Of a stretch of 64,000 nucleotides of DNA, positions 1 through 8,291 are shown one piece after another. The notes beneath the pieces were generated by a model. That model worked only from the letters and a program-made list of their open reading frames with translations. It was not told the origin of the DNA and made no database searches. This DNA comes from Ferrovibrio xuzhouensis (GTDB taxonomy: Bacteria > Pseudomonadota > Alphaproteobacteria > Ferrovibrionales > Ferrovibrionaceae): positions 1-64,000 of the forward strand of contig NZ_JBHRYJ010000005.1 in NCBI RefSeq assembly GCF_042648965.1. Reading direction: 5' to 3'. Both the position numbers and the translations under genes were made by a program. How positions within the stretch are numbered: position 1 is the stretch's first letter; every line of letters begins with the position of its first letter.

Positions 1-31
1 ATGAAACGCGCCCCTCGCAGCCGTCAACGCC

Positions 32-622
32 ATGATTTATATGCGAAATATCACGATTACGACAGCGAAATCAGCGACTTACTTGGAGAATGTGGGGAAA
101 CAGGACCTGTCGGAGAACCAGTTGCTTCCGATCATGGAAAACTCGATGAAGAAGCTGGTGTCGACGGCGGACTGGCTGCCTGACGATTACGCCCGAGTTT
201 CGGAGAGCTCCTATCGCCAGTACCTGCTTTACTGCGATCCATTCGAACGATTCAGCGTCGTCAGCTTTGTCTGGGGCCCCGAGCAGAAGACCCCGATCCA
301 CAATCATGCAGTCTGGGGCGTCATCGGACAGCTCGTCGGCGAGGAAATGGCGCAATCCTTTGCGTTCGACACGGATGGCAGCTTGGCGCCGGTCGGAGAC
401 GCCCATATGGCACATCCGGGCGATGTAAGTTCGGTCTCTCCTCGCATCGGCGACATCCACCAGGTCTGGAACCCCAGCACGATTAGCCCTGCCATCAGCA
501 TCCACGCCTATGGCGGCAATATCGGGCGGATAACGCGCAAGACCTTTACGCCTTCCATCGGGACGGCCAAGCCCTTCATCTCCTCCTATTCCAACGACAG
601 CCTGCCCAACATCTGGAAATAG
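32..622 (+). CDS. Cysteine dioxygenase-family thiol dioxygenase (3-mercaptopropionate dioxygenase-like)
   Basis: This is a 196-residue cupin of the cysteine dioxygenase family, which adds O2 to a small thiol to give a sulfinate using non-heme iron. The candidate iron ligands are H90 and H92 in TPIHNHAVWG and H143 in GDIHQVW. The Ser-x-His-x-Tyr triad of the family is present as S156, H158 and Y160, and R62 sits where the substrate carboxylate is held. The stretch around residues 62-85 resembles bacterial 3-mercaptopropionate dioxygenases more than mammalian cysteine dioxygenase. An in-frame stop at 2-4 rules out a longer upstream reading frame. No clear Shine-Dalgarno sequence is seen, so ATG 32 or ATG 41 could be the start. 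The next gene on the same strand encodes a family III CoA-transferase, which fits activation of a sulfinate product. Confidence 0.8.
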   Translation: MIYMRNITITTAKSATYLENVGKQDLSENQLLPIMENSMKKLVSTADWLPDDYARVSESSYRQYLLYCDPFERFSVVSFVWGPEQKTPIHNHAVWGVIGQLVGEEMAQSFAFDTDGSLAPVGDAHMAHPGDVSSVSPRIGDIHQVWNPSTISPAISIHAYGGNIGRITRKTFTPSIGTAKPFISSYSNDSLPNIWK

Positions 623-699
623 ATGGCGGAGCGCAGCGGTAGGCGGGTCCGCCCCTACTTTCCGCTGAGATGTCTACTGACAATTCCGAGGATCCCCCC

Positions 700-1908
700 A
701 TGCATGACGTGACTCTGCCGCTCGCCGGAATCAAGGTCATTGAAATCTGCAACGTTGCGGCTGGGCCGTTCTGCGCAATGGTTCTGGCCGATCTCGGCGC
801 CGACGTCATTAAAATCGAGAATCCGAACGGCGGCGATACCTTGCGCAGCTGGCCGCCCCACTCCGGTCCGGATGGCAATACCTTCAGCGAGAATTTTGCG
901 TCGCTGAACCGCAACAAGCGGTCCGTCACGCTCGACCTGAAGCAGCAGACGGACAGGGAGCAAGCAATCGTGCTAGCGGCCGACGCGGATGTCCTTCTGG
1001 AAAACAACCGCCCTGGCGTCCTGACCCGGCTGGGACTCGGCTATGAAGTCCTGCGCCAACACAACCCCAGGCTCATCTATTGCTCGATCTCAGCCTATGG
1101 CCAGCACGGGCCGCGCGCGGACGAAGGCGGCTTCGATGTCACCGTTCAAGCGATCAGCGGCATCATGAGCGTCACCGGCGAGAAAGATGGCGCCCCAGTG
1201 AAAGCCGGCGTGCCCATCTCCGATTTCGCGGCCGGCCTCTACGGCGCCTTCGCTATCTGTGCGCAGTTGCGCAGAGTGGCGGAAACCGGCGAGGGCGTGC
1301 ATATCGACGTACCCATGATGGGGGCCTCCCTTGCCATTGCCGCCCTGCAAGTCAGCGAATACTTCGGTTCCGGAAAGGACCCCGTGAAGCTCGGATCGGC
1401 GCATCCGCGCAATGCCCCGTACCAGGCATTCAAGGCGCGCGACGATTATTTCGTGATGGCAGCCGGCACCCAGAACCTGTGGGAGACTGCATGCAGACTG
1501 CTCAACCGGGAAGAGCTGATCGCAGACCCCCGCTTCTCCACTACGGCATTGCGTGCCCGCAATCAGGCGCCGCTCAAGGAGACCTTCGAGATGACGTTTT
1601 CAAGCTTCTCTGCGCAGGAGCTGATCGACCTGCTGTCCCGCGCGGGAATCCCCTGCTCTCTGATCAACAGCTATTCTCGCGCACTATCGGATCCCCAAAG
1701 CGAGCATATGGGATGGGCAAACCCAATAGTCCTCGCAAATGGCGTCCATACAAAGACGCTTGGCTTTCCGTTGCAATTCAACGGTAAAACGCCAGGGATC
1801 AGAATGACTGCCCCAAAGCTCGGCCAAGATCAGCATATCATCTCGGACAGCCAGAATCAGGGCGGCGAATTGACACGCCCGCGGGCGAGACACAAACAGC
1901 CTCAGTAG
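700..1908 (+). CDS. Family III CoA-transferase (CaiB/BaiF)
   Basis: This family III (CaiB/BaiF) CoA-transferase moves CoA between carboxylic acids through an aspartyl-CoA thioester. The N-terminal block with the LADLGADVIKIE signature and the GGFDV motif carrying the predicted catalytic Asp (residue 146 from this start) are both present. An ATG at 670 is also in frame, but ATG 700 has a GAGG sequence about nine bases upstream and its product matches the usual family start, so I chose 700 (402 residues). It follows the thiol dioxygenase gene in the same direction after about 77 bases. Known relatives beside a thiol dioxygenase, such as Act of Variovorax paradoxus TBEA6, activate 3-sulfinopropionate. 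The substrate here is inferred from context only. Confidence 0.85.
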   Translation: MHDVTLPLAGIKVIEICNVAAGPFCAMVLADLGADVIKIENPNGGDTLRSWPPHSGPDGNTFSENFASLNRNKRSVTLDLKQQTDREQAIVLAADADVLLENNRPGVLTRLGLGYEVLRQHNPRLIYCSISAYGQHGPRADEGGFDVTVQAISGIMSVTGEKDGAPVKAGVPISDFAAGLYGAFAICAQLRRVAETGEGVHIDVPMMGASLAIAALQVSEYFGSGKDPVKLGSAHPRNAPYQAFKARDDYFVMAAGTQNLWETACRLLNREELIADPRFSTTALRARNQAPLKETFEMTFSSFSAQELIDLLSRAGIPCSLINSYSRALSDPQSEHMGWANPIVLANGVHTKTLGFPLQFNGKTPGIRMTAPKLGQDQHIISDSQNQGGELTRPRARHKQPQ

Positions 1909-1983
1909 GATTACCAACTTTTTGTCCGAGTCAGTAGATTTTAGACATTTCATCATCGCGATAAGATTACGTGCATAGCGCCG

Positions 1984-2232
1984 CTATTCGCCATGCCGCT
2001 TGCGCCAGTCGCATACCATTGGCTCTGTTACGTCGCTCTCATAGCACAACGGCGCCGCCCCACCCGGCCGCGAATAGGCACTGCGTTTGCCGCAGCGCGA
2101 GCCATTCTTGGCGGCATTATAGGGGCATGGGCAACTGCCACGATAATTCTGTATCGACTCTTGAATGATTTGTTGCTTGATCTGCGCATCGGTCAGATTG
2201 GGCTTGGCTTGCGCAACCGAAAGAAGCGACAA
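1984..2232 (-). pseudogene. Remnant of a small secreted cysteine-containing protein
   Basis: The 82-residue reading encodes a compact conserved domain with CPCPYN, NGSRCG, RSAYSRPGG and LCY motifs, as seen in small exported proteins of alphaproteobacteria of unknown function. The reading starts at TTG 2232 and begins with only nine residues ending in AQA, a typical signal-peptidase site, before the mature part. A full signal peptide would need 10-15 more residues, but an in-frame TGA at 2254-2256 blocks extension. No ATG and no Shine-Dalgarno sequence are seen. The mature domain is therefore intact while its export signal seems lost. A functional short form starting at TTG cannot be excluded. 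Confidence 0.5.
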
Positions 2233-2398
2233 GTCGATTGATCTATGGCTCGATCATCTTGGCGGCATCGATCAAGGCTGCTACAGCCTGCACCCGCTCG
2301 AAAAGGCCCCCGTCGGCAATCTCTTCGAGCCGATCAAGCGCACGGCGTCGCTACAACACAAGAAGCGTAGCAACAACCCTATAGCCGGCTCATCGTAC

Positions 2399-2422
2399 GC
2401 TCCTTAGCCTGCTCCTTAGCCT
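2399..2422. repeat. Perfect 12-bp tandem direct repeat
   Basis: Two adjacent identical copies of GCTCCTTAGCCT lie at 2399-2410 and 2411-2422, about 75 bases upstream of the GntR promoter. They could be a replication-slippage duplication or a paired regulator site. The sequence alone does not decide. Confidence 0.6.
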
Positions 2423-2494
2423 CAATCAAAAAATATCGACTTTCTAAAATATATATGATATAGTTAATCTCTTCTGCTTTTCACCTTGCTGTCG

Positions 2495-2522
2495 TTGACA
2501 TACCCAATAATTGAGCTAATAC
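2495..2522 (+). promoter_or_regulatory. Sigma70-like promoter for the GntR gene
   Basis: A consensus -35 box TTGACA (2495-2500) is followed after 16 bases by TAATAC (2517-2522), a partial match to the -10 consensus. It lies in an AT-rich stretch and would start transcription near 2529, about 30 bases before the GTG start at 2559. Confidence 0.5.
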
Positions 2523-2558
2523 AAGCGCCTACTACAAAACACGAAGGCGGAGTCCCCG

Positions 2559-3299
2559 GTGCATGCCTTGCGAATGATTGACTTGGTACGGGACGGTCGC
2601 TCGGGGTCCGAGCCCAAGACCTTGGTCGAGGCGATCTACAGACAGATTCGCCAAGACATTCTCAGCGGCAAGCTGAAGCCAGGCAGTAAGCTGCGCTTTG
2701 CCGACCTGAAAACCAGTTACGATGCAGGCACCAGTACGCTACGCGAGGCCCTCTCGCGGCTTACTGCGGATTGCCTTGTAACTGTCGAGGGACAGCGCGG
2801 CTTTCGCGTGGCGCCGATCTCGCTCACCGAGTTATGGGACATCACAAAGTTGCGGGCGGAAATCGAATCGACAGCGCTCGCCGATTCAATCGAGCATGGC
2901 GACGATAGCTGGGAAGCCAACGTCCTAGCCTCGCTGCACCGGCTATCGAAATATGAGGATCGCGACGATACCACACCCGCCCTGCTCAGTGAGGAAGGGG
3001 CGCTGCTGCATAAGCTTTTCCATATGTCTTTGCTCTCCGCCTGCCCCTCGGTCTGGCGCCTGCGCGTCCTTGACCTTCTCTATGACCAGTCCGAACGCTA
3101 TCGCCGGCTGCAGACCTCATATCTCCCTGACTACCGCAACTCTCCGCAGGAACACCGCGACCTGATGGAAGCCACCATCGGCCGGCACAAGCAGCGTGCC
3201 GTCGCTCTGCTGACCCTGCATCTCGAGAAGACAGCGCAGAGCCTGGCCACGGTGGAGGAACTCTGGGGCCCCGAGGCGCGCCGCCAGGGTCAGCCGTAG
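2559..3299 (+). CDS. GntR-family transcriptional regulator (FadR/FCD subfamily)
   Basis: This 246-residue regulator has an N-terminal GntR winged helix (about residues 20-85, with IRQDILSGKLKPGSKL and the TLREALSRL recognition region). A helical FCD-type effector domain (about 95-230) follows. The GTG start at 2559 is supported by GGAG at 2549-2552. ATG 2574 in the same frame is too far from that site. Its last ten bases overlap the end of the convergent dehydrogenase gene. FCD regulators usually bind small organic acids and repress the neighbouring catabolic genes. Here the likely targets are the minus-strand importer operon (3290-10977) and possibly its own promoter. Confidence 0.85.
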   Translation: MHALRMIDLVRDGRSGSEPKTLVEAIYRQIRQDILSGKLKPGSKLRFADLKTSYDAGTSTLREALSRLTADCLVTVEGQRGFRVAPISLTELWDITKLRAEIESTALADSIEHGDDSWEANVLASLHRLSKYEDRDDTTPALLSEEGALLHKLFHMSLLSACPSVWRLRVLDLLYDQSERYRRLQTSYLPDYRNSPQEHRDLMEATIGRHKQRAVALLTLHLEKTAQSLATVEELWGPEARRQGQP

Positions 3300-4246
3300 A
3301 TTTCCGGATTGGCGAGGTTGCGCGGCCGCTCACCATGCAACATGCGCAGCATTTCCTCGGCCGCTCCTTGACTCATGCGACGCAGGCTTTCCTGTGTCAG
3401 CCCCGCAATATGGGGGGTCAGCAGCAGGTTTGGCAAACCGAAGAAGACATGGCTGGCCGGCAGCGGCTGCACGGCAAATACATCAAGTGCGGCAGCCGCC
3501 AGCCGGCCACTGCGCAAGGCTTCGGCCAGTGCCTCGTCCACGATCACCGCACCGCGCGAGACGTTGATCAGGCGGCCTCCGGGACGCACCTGCCGTAGTA
3601 GACCGGCATCCACCATGCCGCGGGTTCGGTCATTCAGCGGACAGCACAAGACGATGAAGTCGGCCTGGCTGAACAGCCCTGCCAGATCCACAGCCGTTAT
3701 GCCATCGGGAAGGTTTTCCGGCCGCGGCGTATGAGCCAGCAGGCGCATACCGAAGCCCGCGCCGATGGCGGCAACACGTCGGCCGATATTGCCGAATCCG
3801 ACAATTCCCAAAGTTTTTTCCGCCAGCTCGCCAGCGCTTCCGACAGACTGGCGGACTTCCTGCCAGCTGGCTATGCGCAGGCCGTCATCCACACGACCGA
3901 GCCGGCGGCCGAATTTCAGCATGACCGCGAAACAGTATTCCGCCACAGCTGTGGCGTTGGCGCCGGGCACATAGGCCACCGGGATGCGGCGCGCCGTGGC
4001 GGACACCATCGGGATCATATCCAGTCCGGCACCATGGCGGACGATGGCACGCAACCGGGGTGCATGCTCCAAGATATCGGAGGGCAATGGCACGCGCACG
4101 ATGATGCCTTCGGCCTCTCCTGCCAGGCGATTGAGCGTTCCGGCAGACGTATCCGGCGCCACCAGCAGCCGGACATGCCCGAGCAGCAGATCCTCGCCGC
4201 TGGGATCCAGCGGATTGGTCGCCAGAACAAGCGGCAGGTCGGTCAT
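3290..4246 (-). CDS. D-isomer-specific 2-hydroxyacid dehydrogenase
   Basis: This NAD-dependent 2-hydroxyacid dehydrogenase of the phosphoglycerate/glycerate dehydrogenase type has the dinucleotide motif GIVGFGNIG, the substrate Arg in NVSRGA and the catalytic His in TPHIAG (R233 and H281, counted from the upstream ATG at 4252). The family's catalytic Glu, normally in DVFxxEP, reads DVFAVQP here, so it is Gln (Q262). This may lower activity or shift its pH dependence. Two starts are possible. ATG 4252 overlaps the preceding stop as ATGA, while ATG 4246 has GGTGGA at ideal spacing and is preferred. It is the last gene of the importer operon and probably oxidises or reduces a hydroxy acid made from the imported compound. 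Confidence 0.85.
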   Translation of the reverse strand: MTDLPLVLATNPLDPSGEDLLLGHVRLLVAPDTSAGTLNRLAGEAEGIIVRVPLPSDILEHAPRLRAIVRHGAGLDMIPMVSATARRIPVAYVPGANATAVAEYCFAVMLKFGRRLGRVDDGLRIASWQEVRQSVGSAGELAEKTLGIVGFGNIGRRVAAIGAGFGMRLLAHTPRPENLPDGITAVDLAGLFSQADFIVLCCPLNDRTRGMVDAGLLRQVRPGGRLINVSRGAVIVDEALAEALRSGRLAAAALDVFAVQPLPASHVFFGLPNLLLTPHIAGLTQESLRRMSQGAAEEMLRMLHGERPRNLANPEIYG

Positions 4247-4248
4247 GC

Positions 4249-5355
4249 TCATTCCACCGTATAGCGTTTTACCGTCGCCTCATTCAACGTGACGCCAAGC
4301 CCAGGTCCCTGCGGCACCGCGATCTTGCCCTTTTCGGCGGCCAATGGCGGATCGGTCAGTTCGAAGCGGATTGGATCGAAAGCCACCGGATATTCGCAAA
4401 GCTGGTAGTTGTCGATGCTGGCCAGAACCTGGACCTGCGCGGCAAAGCGGAGAGCGGGGCCAAAGAAGTGCGGGATGCAGGGGATGTCCCAGGCACTGGC
4501 AAGATGGGCGATCTTCACCACTTCGGATATTCCCTGGCGCAGGTCGGGTTGCAGGATATCAGCTGCACCGGCTAGCAGGATGTCGCGCGCGTCATAGCGA
4601 TTGAAAATCTCGTGCTCGCCCATCGCAACCGGGGTGTCGAGGTTGGCAGCAAGATGGGCATAGCCGGTCAGGTCGTAAGGCGGCAGAGGCTCTTCAAGCC
4701 AATGCAGCTCGTGCTTCTCCAGCCGCTTACCGTACTGCACGGCATGGGCCCGGTTCCAGCCGGAATTAGCATCGGCCATCAGCCTGGTGGAGTCGGTCGG
4801 CTTGAGCACACGGCGCGCCTCGGCGACGATTGATTCATCCTGTTCCGTCTGGAATCCGATGCGTATCTTGACACCGCTGAAGCCTTCCGCCGCGCGTTTT
4901 CCCACCTCCTCGGCGATCATGCCCAAGGGCAATTGCCCCAGGCTGGCATAGAGACTGATCTCGTCGCGCCGGCTGCCCAGCAGACGGTGGATCGGCTGGT
5001 TGGATGCCTTGCCCAAGATATCCCACAGCGCGGTATCGATGGCTCCCAGCACGTAGGACTCCAGGCTGCGATAACGACCGAGCTTGTCCAGAACGTAGAA
5101 CATGTCCTTCAGGCGCGCGCCGATATCCAGAGGGTTCCGACCGAGCAGCAGCGGCCTGAACGTGTCGCGGATCAATTGTACGCAGGCCATGTCGCCAGCT
5201 GGCGGCCCATCCACATCGGCCAGGCCAACCAGGCCTTCATCGGTATAGACCCGGACCAGAATGATCCGCCGCTCGGTCAGCTCCATATGGGCGAAGTGGA
5301 TCGGCCGGTCGTAACGGCTGGACAGCACGGTGGCGGTAATATCGGTGATCTTCAT
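4249..5355 (-). CDS. Mandelate racemase/muconate lactonizing enzyme family protein
   Basis: This is a 368-residue enolase-superfamily enzyme of the mandelate racemase subgroup, which removes the proton next to a carboxylate and then racemises or dehydrates the substrate. The metal ligands D195, E221 and E247 and the D271-H296 dyad are all present, almost at mandelate racemase numbering. The KxK motif reads K163-I-R165, so the second Lys (K166 in mandelate racemase) is Arg. That favours chemistry using the His base, such as dehydration of an acid sugar or hydroxy acid. ATG 5355 begins the typical MKITDI start; the longer open frame upstream overlaps the previous gene. It sits between the PLP enzyme and the dehydrogenase in one operon. 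Confidence 0.85.
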   Translation of the reverse strand: MKITDITATVLSSRYDRPIHFAHMELTERRIILVRVYTDEGLVGLADVDGPPAGDMACVQLIRDTFRPLLLGRNPLDIGARLKDMFYVLDKLGRYRSLESYVLGAIDTALWDILGKASNQPIHRLLGSRRDEISLYASLGQLPLGMIAEEVGKRAAEGFSGVKIRIGFQTEQDESIVAEARRVLKPTDSTRLMADANSGWNRAHAVQYGKRLEKHELHWLEEPLPPYDLTGYAHLAANLDTPVAMGEHEIFNRYDARDILLAGAADILQPDLRQGISEVVKIAHLASAWDIPCIPHFFGPALRFAAQVQVLASIDNYQLCEYPVAFDPIRFELTDPPLAAEKGKIAVPQGPGLGVTLNEATVKRYTVE

Positions 5356-5377
5356 GGCCGGTTCCTTCGCCCGTGGC

Positions 5378-6613
5378 TCAGCCCAGGGCCTGTGCCGCGG
5401 CCAATAATTCCTCGTAGCTGCCCACCGTTTCCTCCGGAATGCGCACCTGACTGGCAATCTGGTCGAAATCCTTGAATCCCGAGCCGGTGACGACGCAAAC
5501 CACCCTCTCGTCCGGCGATGCCTTGCCCTCCGCCACCAACCGCTTGATGCCGGCAATCGCCACGGCACCGCTCGGCTCGATGAACAGGCCTTCACTGGCG
5601 AGAAGCTGCATCGCCTCAAGCGTCTCAGCATCGCTCACGCCGAGCGCTGTACCGCCGGACTCGCGGATGGATGCCACCGCACGGTTGCCAAGCAGGCCAG
5701 GGTCCGCGCCGGCCAGCGCACTGGCGATGGTTGGCCCTTTTTCGACCGGCGTCACGATGTTGGCACCGGCGAGGACCGCCTTGGCGATCGGCGCACAGTT
5801 AGCCGCCTGCACACCCGTCATCTTCGGCAAGCCCTCCAGCCAGCCGATCCGTTTCAGCTCGCCGAAACCCTTCCAGGCTTTTACGATGGACATGCCACCA
5901 TTGGCCGGGTGCACTACCCGATCCGGCGCCCGCCAGCCCAGGTGTTGCGCAATCTCGTAGGCGTAAGACTTCTTGCCTTCGTAGCGGAATGGATTGTCGG
6001 TGCCACAATCATACCACTTGACCGCGCCGCTGTGGATCAGCTTCCGGTACATGGCATTGATCTGCGAGTAATGTCCGCGCACCCGGATGACCCTGGCGCC
6101 GAAATACAGGGCTTGCGTCACCTTCGGCACCGGCGTGTCATCGGGACAGAAGACCACACTGTCCAGTCCTGCACGCGCAGCATAGGCCGCAACCGATGAT
6201 GCCTTGTTTCCGGTGGAATCACAGGACAGTATCTTGTAGCCGAATTCCACCGCCTTGGTTGCCGAGACCGTGATAGAACGATCTTTCAGGGAACCGGTCG
6301 GATTGTTGGCATCGGATTTCACCCACAGTTCGCGCACGCCGACCGCTTTGGCAATGCGATCACAGCGCAGCATTGGCCCGTCGCCTTCGCCCAGACTGAC
6401 AATGGCCGCGTCATCGAGCACCGGCATGAATTCGCGCCACCGCCAAACGCCGTGCGGTCGCGCCGCTATCGCGTCCCGATCCAAATCCCGGCCGATGGCG
6501 TCGTAGTCATAAGTCGCATCCAGCAGGTTGTGACATGCCGGGCAAAGCAGGAGATCCTCGTCCGGACGATAAAGCTTGCCGCATTCGAAGCAGCGGAACC
6601 CGGTGAAATACAT
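5378..6613 (-). CDS. Threonine synthase-like PLP-dependent enzyme
   Basis: This fold-type II PLP enzyme resembles threonine synthase (about 411 residues). It starts with a four-cysteine zinc-ribbon (C8, C11, C24, C27), and the PLP lysine lies in PTGSLKDRS (K110). ATG 6613 has AGGTGA at good spacing and is preferred over the GTG at 6622, which overlaps the upstream stop. Relatives carry out beta- or gamma-elimination and replacement, including threonine synthase and cysteate synthase. In an import operon together with RidA, a dehydratase or eliminase acting on an imported amino acid is more likely than housekeeping threonine synthesis. That is inference. Confidence 0.75.
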   Translation of the reverse strand: MYFTGFRCFECGKLYRPDEDLLLCPACHNLLDATYDYDAIGRDLDRDAIAARPHGVWRWREFMPVLDDAAIVSLGEGDGPMLRCDRIAKAVGVRELWVKSDANNPTGSLKDRSITVSATKAVEFGYKILSCDSTGNKASSVAAYAARAGLDSVVFCPDDTPVPKVTQALYFGARVIRVRGHYSQINAMYRKLIHSGAVKWYDCGTDNPFRYEGKKSYAYEIAQHLGWRAPDRVVHPANGGMSIVKAWKGFGELKRIGWLEGLPKMTGVQAANCAPIAKAVLAGANIVTPVEKGPTIASALAGADPGLLGNRAVASIRESGGTALGVSDAETLEAMQLLASEGLFIEPSGAVAIAGIKRLVAEGKASPDERVVCVVTGSGFKDFDQIASQVRIPEETVGSYEELLAAAQALG

Positions 6614-6618
6614 TCTTG

Positions 6619-7434
6619 TCACCTATGTTTTGCAGTGGTGTCCAGCCGCTGGCGCAGCAGAAGTAGCGGCAACAGCAGTGCCAGGGTCGTCAGGATTACG
6701 AGAGTGGAGATGGCCGGCAGTATCGGCGTGACTTCATACTGGATCGCATCCCATACCTTCACCGGCAGGGTCTTGCTGTACACGCCGCTGATAAACAGCG
6801 TCACGACAACTTCATCGAAGGAAATATTGAATGCGAACAGGGCACTACCGATCAGAGACAGTCGTATCTGCGGCAGCACGACGCGGAAGAATGTGATGGC
6901 GGGGTTGGCGCCCAGGCTGCGCGAGGCCTCCTCCAGACTATGGTCAAGACCGCGGAGCGCGCTGCCGACGAAAACTACCACGAAAGGCATCGCCAGGACG
7001 CTATGAGCCAGCATCAGGCCAAAGACGGAGCCAACCAGGTGAAATTTGAGAAACACACTGTAGGCCGCCACGGCGAAAACGATGGTCGGCACAATGCGCG
7101 GCAGGATCAGGACCGCATCAAGCAGCAGCCGCCATCGCGCACTCAGGCGGGACAAACCAAGCGCGGCGGCAACGCCGAACACGGTTGCGAGGCAGGTTGT
7201 TCCCAATGCCACCTGCACCGAAATCCACAATGCCGTCATCCAGTCGGGGCTGGAGAAGAAGCGGCTGTACTGGTCGAAGCTGGGATGATCGGGAATCAGC
7301 TGCAATGGACCGGCCGCCCCGAAGGACATGGGAATCACGGCCAATACCGGCGCCGTCAGGAAGAACAGGACCAGTGCTCCGGGAATTGCCACGGCGATTC
7401 GGCACAGGCTTGCCATGATGCGGCGGTATTTCAT
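6619..7434 (-). CDS. ABC transporter permease, PotC type
   Basis: This 271-residue inner-membrane permease of the binding-protein-dependent type has about six hydrophobic segments. A cytoplasmic EAA-like loop (LEEASRSLGANPAITFFRVV) near residues 170-190 contacts the ATPase. Its start overlaps the stop of the partner permease by 4 bp (ATGA at 7434-7431), and its stop precedes the PLP enzyme gene directly. The arrangement ATPase - permease - permease with a separate solute-binding protein is that of spermidine/putrescine-type importers, a class that also imports other small compounds. Confidence 0.87.
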   Translation of the reverse strand: MKYRRIMASLCRIAVAIPGALVLFFLTAPVLAVIPMSFGAAGPLQLIPDHPSFDQYSRFFSSPDWMTALWISVQVALGTTCLATVFGVAAALGLSRLSARWRLLLDAVLILPRIVPTIVFAVAAYSVFLKFHLVGSVFGLMLAHSVLAMPFVVVFVGSALRGLDHSLEEASRSLGANPAITFFRVVLPQIRLSLIGSALFAFNISFDEVVVTLFISGVYSKTLPVKVWDAIQYEVTPILPAISTLVILTTLALLLPLLLLRQRLDTTAKHR

Positions 7435-8291
7435 GGCAGGCCCGGGCGCGCCCCGCGCCTCTCAACAAAGCGAACATAGAAATAATAGATCGCCAGAGTG
7501 ACCCAGAGCAGCATATTGGCCAGCGCGAAAGCAAAGGGCCAGTTCAGAACCTCACGCACATTGAAGTCGATCAGATTGGAAATCATCATCTGTTTGGGTC
7601 CGCCGACTAGGGCTGGCGTAATGAAAAAGCCAAGTGCGACGATAAAAACCAGCAATCCCCCTGCGGCAACGCCGGGCATGCTGAGCGGCAGGGTGACGCG
7701 CAGGAAACCGCGCAGCCGGCCGGCTCCCAGGCTGGCCGAAGCATCATGCAGTTCCGGCGGGATCGCCAGAAGCGCGGAAAGGATTGGAAAAATGGTGTAG
7801 GGCAACAGCATGTTCGTCATGGTGACCAGCATGCCGAACTCATTGTACATCAGCGCCAACGGTTGCTCGATGACGCCAAGATCAAGCAGGAGGTTGTTGA
7901 TCAGACCGGCGCGCTGCAGCAGGGCCATCCAGATATAGTTCCGGATCAGCATGCTGAGGAAGAACGGGATCACAACGCAGAGCAACAGGTATTGCCGCGT
8001 GCGCGCGCCGCACTGGGCCAGGAACAAAGCTGCCGCGTAGCCCAGCAGCACGCACAGGCCGGCTGTACAAAAGGCAACATAGAGCGTACGCCCGAACACC
8101 TGCAGGTAGATCGGCGTATTCCAGATGCGAAGGTAATGCGCCAGAGTAAAAGAGGGCGTGAAGAAACTTCCCCAGATCACTTGAGCCAGAGGCACTAGGA
8201 AGAACAGGAGCACGAAGACAAGCGGTGGCCCGAGCAGAACCATGTGATCCAGCCCGACCGGCGCCAGAAGTCGTCTTGATCGCAGTCTCAT
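7431..8291 (-). CDS. ABC transporter permease, PotB type
   Basis: This is the second membrane subunit of the importer, about 286 residues with an N-terminal hydrophobic anchor and an EAA-like loop (LHDASASLGAGRLRGFLRV). ATG 8291 overlaps the ATPase stop as ATGA, so I chose it over the longer frame. It is translationally coupled on both sides and pairs with the PotC-type permease. Confidence 0.85.
   Translation of the reverse strand: MRLRSRRLLAPVGLDHMVLLGPPLVFVLLFFLVPLAQVIWGSFFTPSFTLAHYLRIWNTPIYLQVFGRTLYVAFCTAGLCVLLGYAAALFLAQCGARTRQYLLLCVVIPFFLSMLIRNYIWMALLQRAGLINNLLLDLGVIEQPLALMYNEFGMLVTMTNMLLPYTIFPILSALLAIPPELHDASASLGAGRLRGFLRVTLPLSMPGVAAGGLLVFIVALGFFITPALVGGPKQMMISNLIDFNVREVLNWPFAFALANMLLWVTLAIYYFYVRFVERRGARPGLP

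Larger units (their letters stand above)
2233..2558. other. Decayed intergenic region with coding remnant and GntR promoter
   Basis: No intact gene is seen here. On the minus strand, positions 2350-2246 read as a 35-residue helix-like C-terminal piece (DRLEEIADGGLFERVQ in its middle) ending in TAG. A preceding in-frame segment reads AGYRVVATLLVL and is separated from it by a TAG at 2353-2351. This looks like a broken gene end that I do not recognise. The right half becomes AT-rich and contains a perfect 12-bp tandem repeat and a sigma70-like promoter for the GntR gene, both listed separately. Confidence 0.4.
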
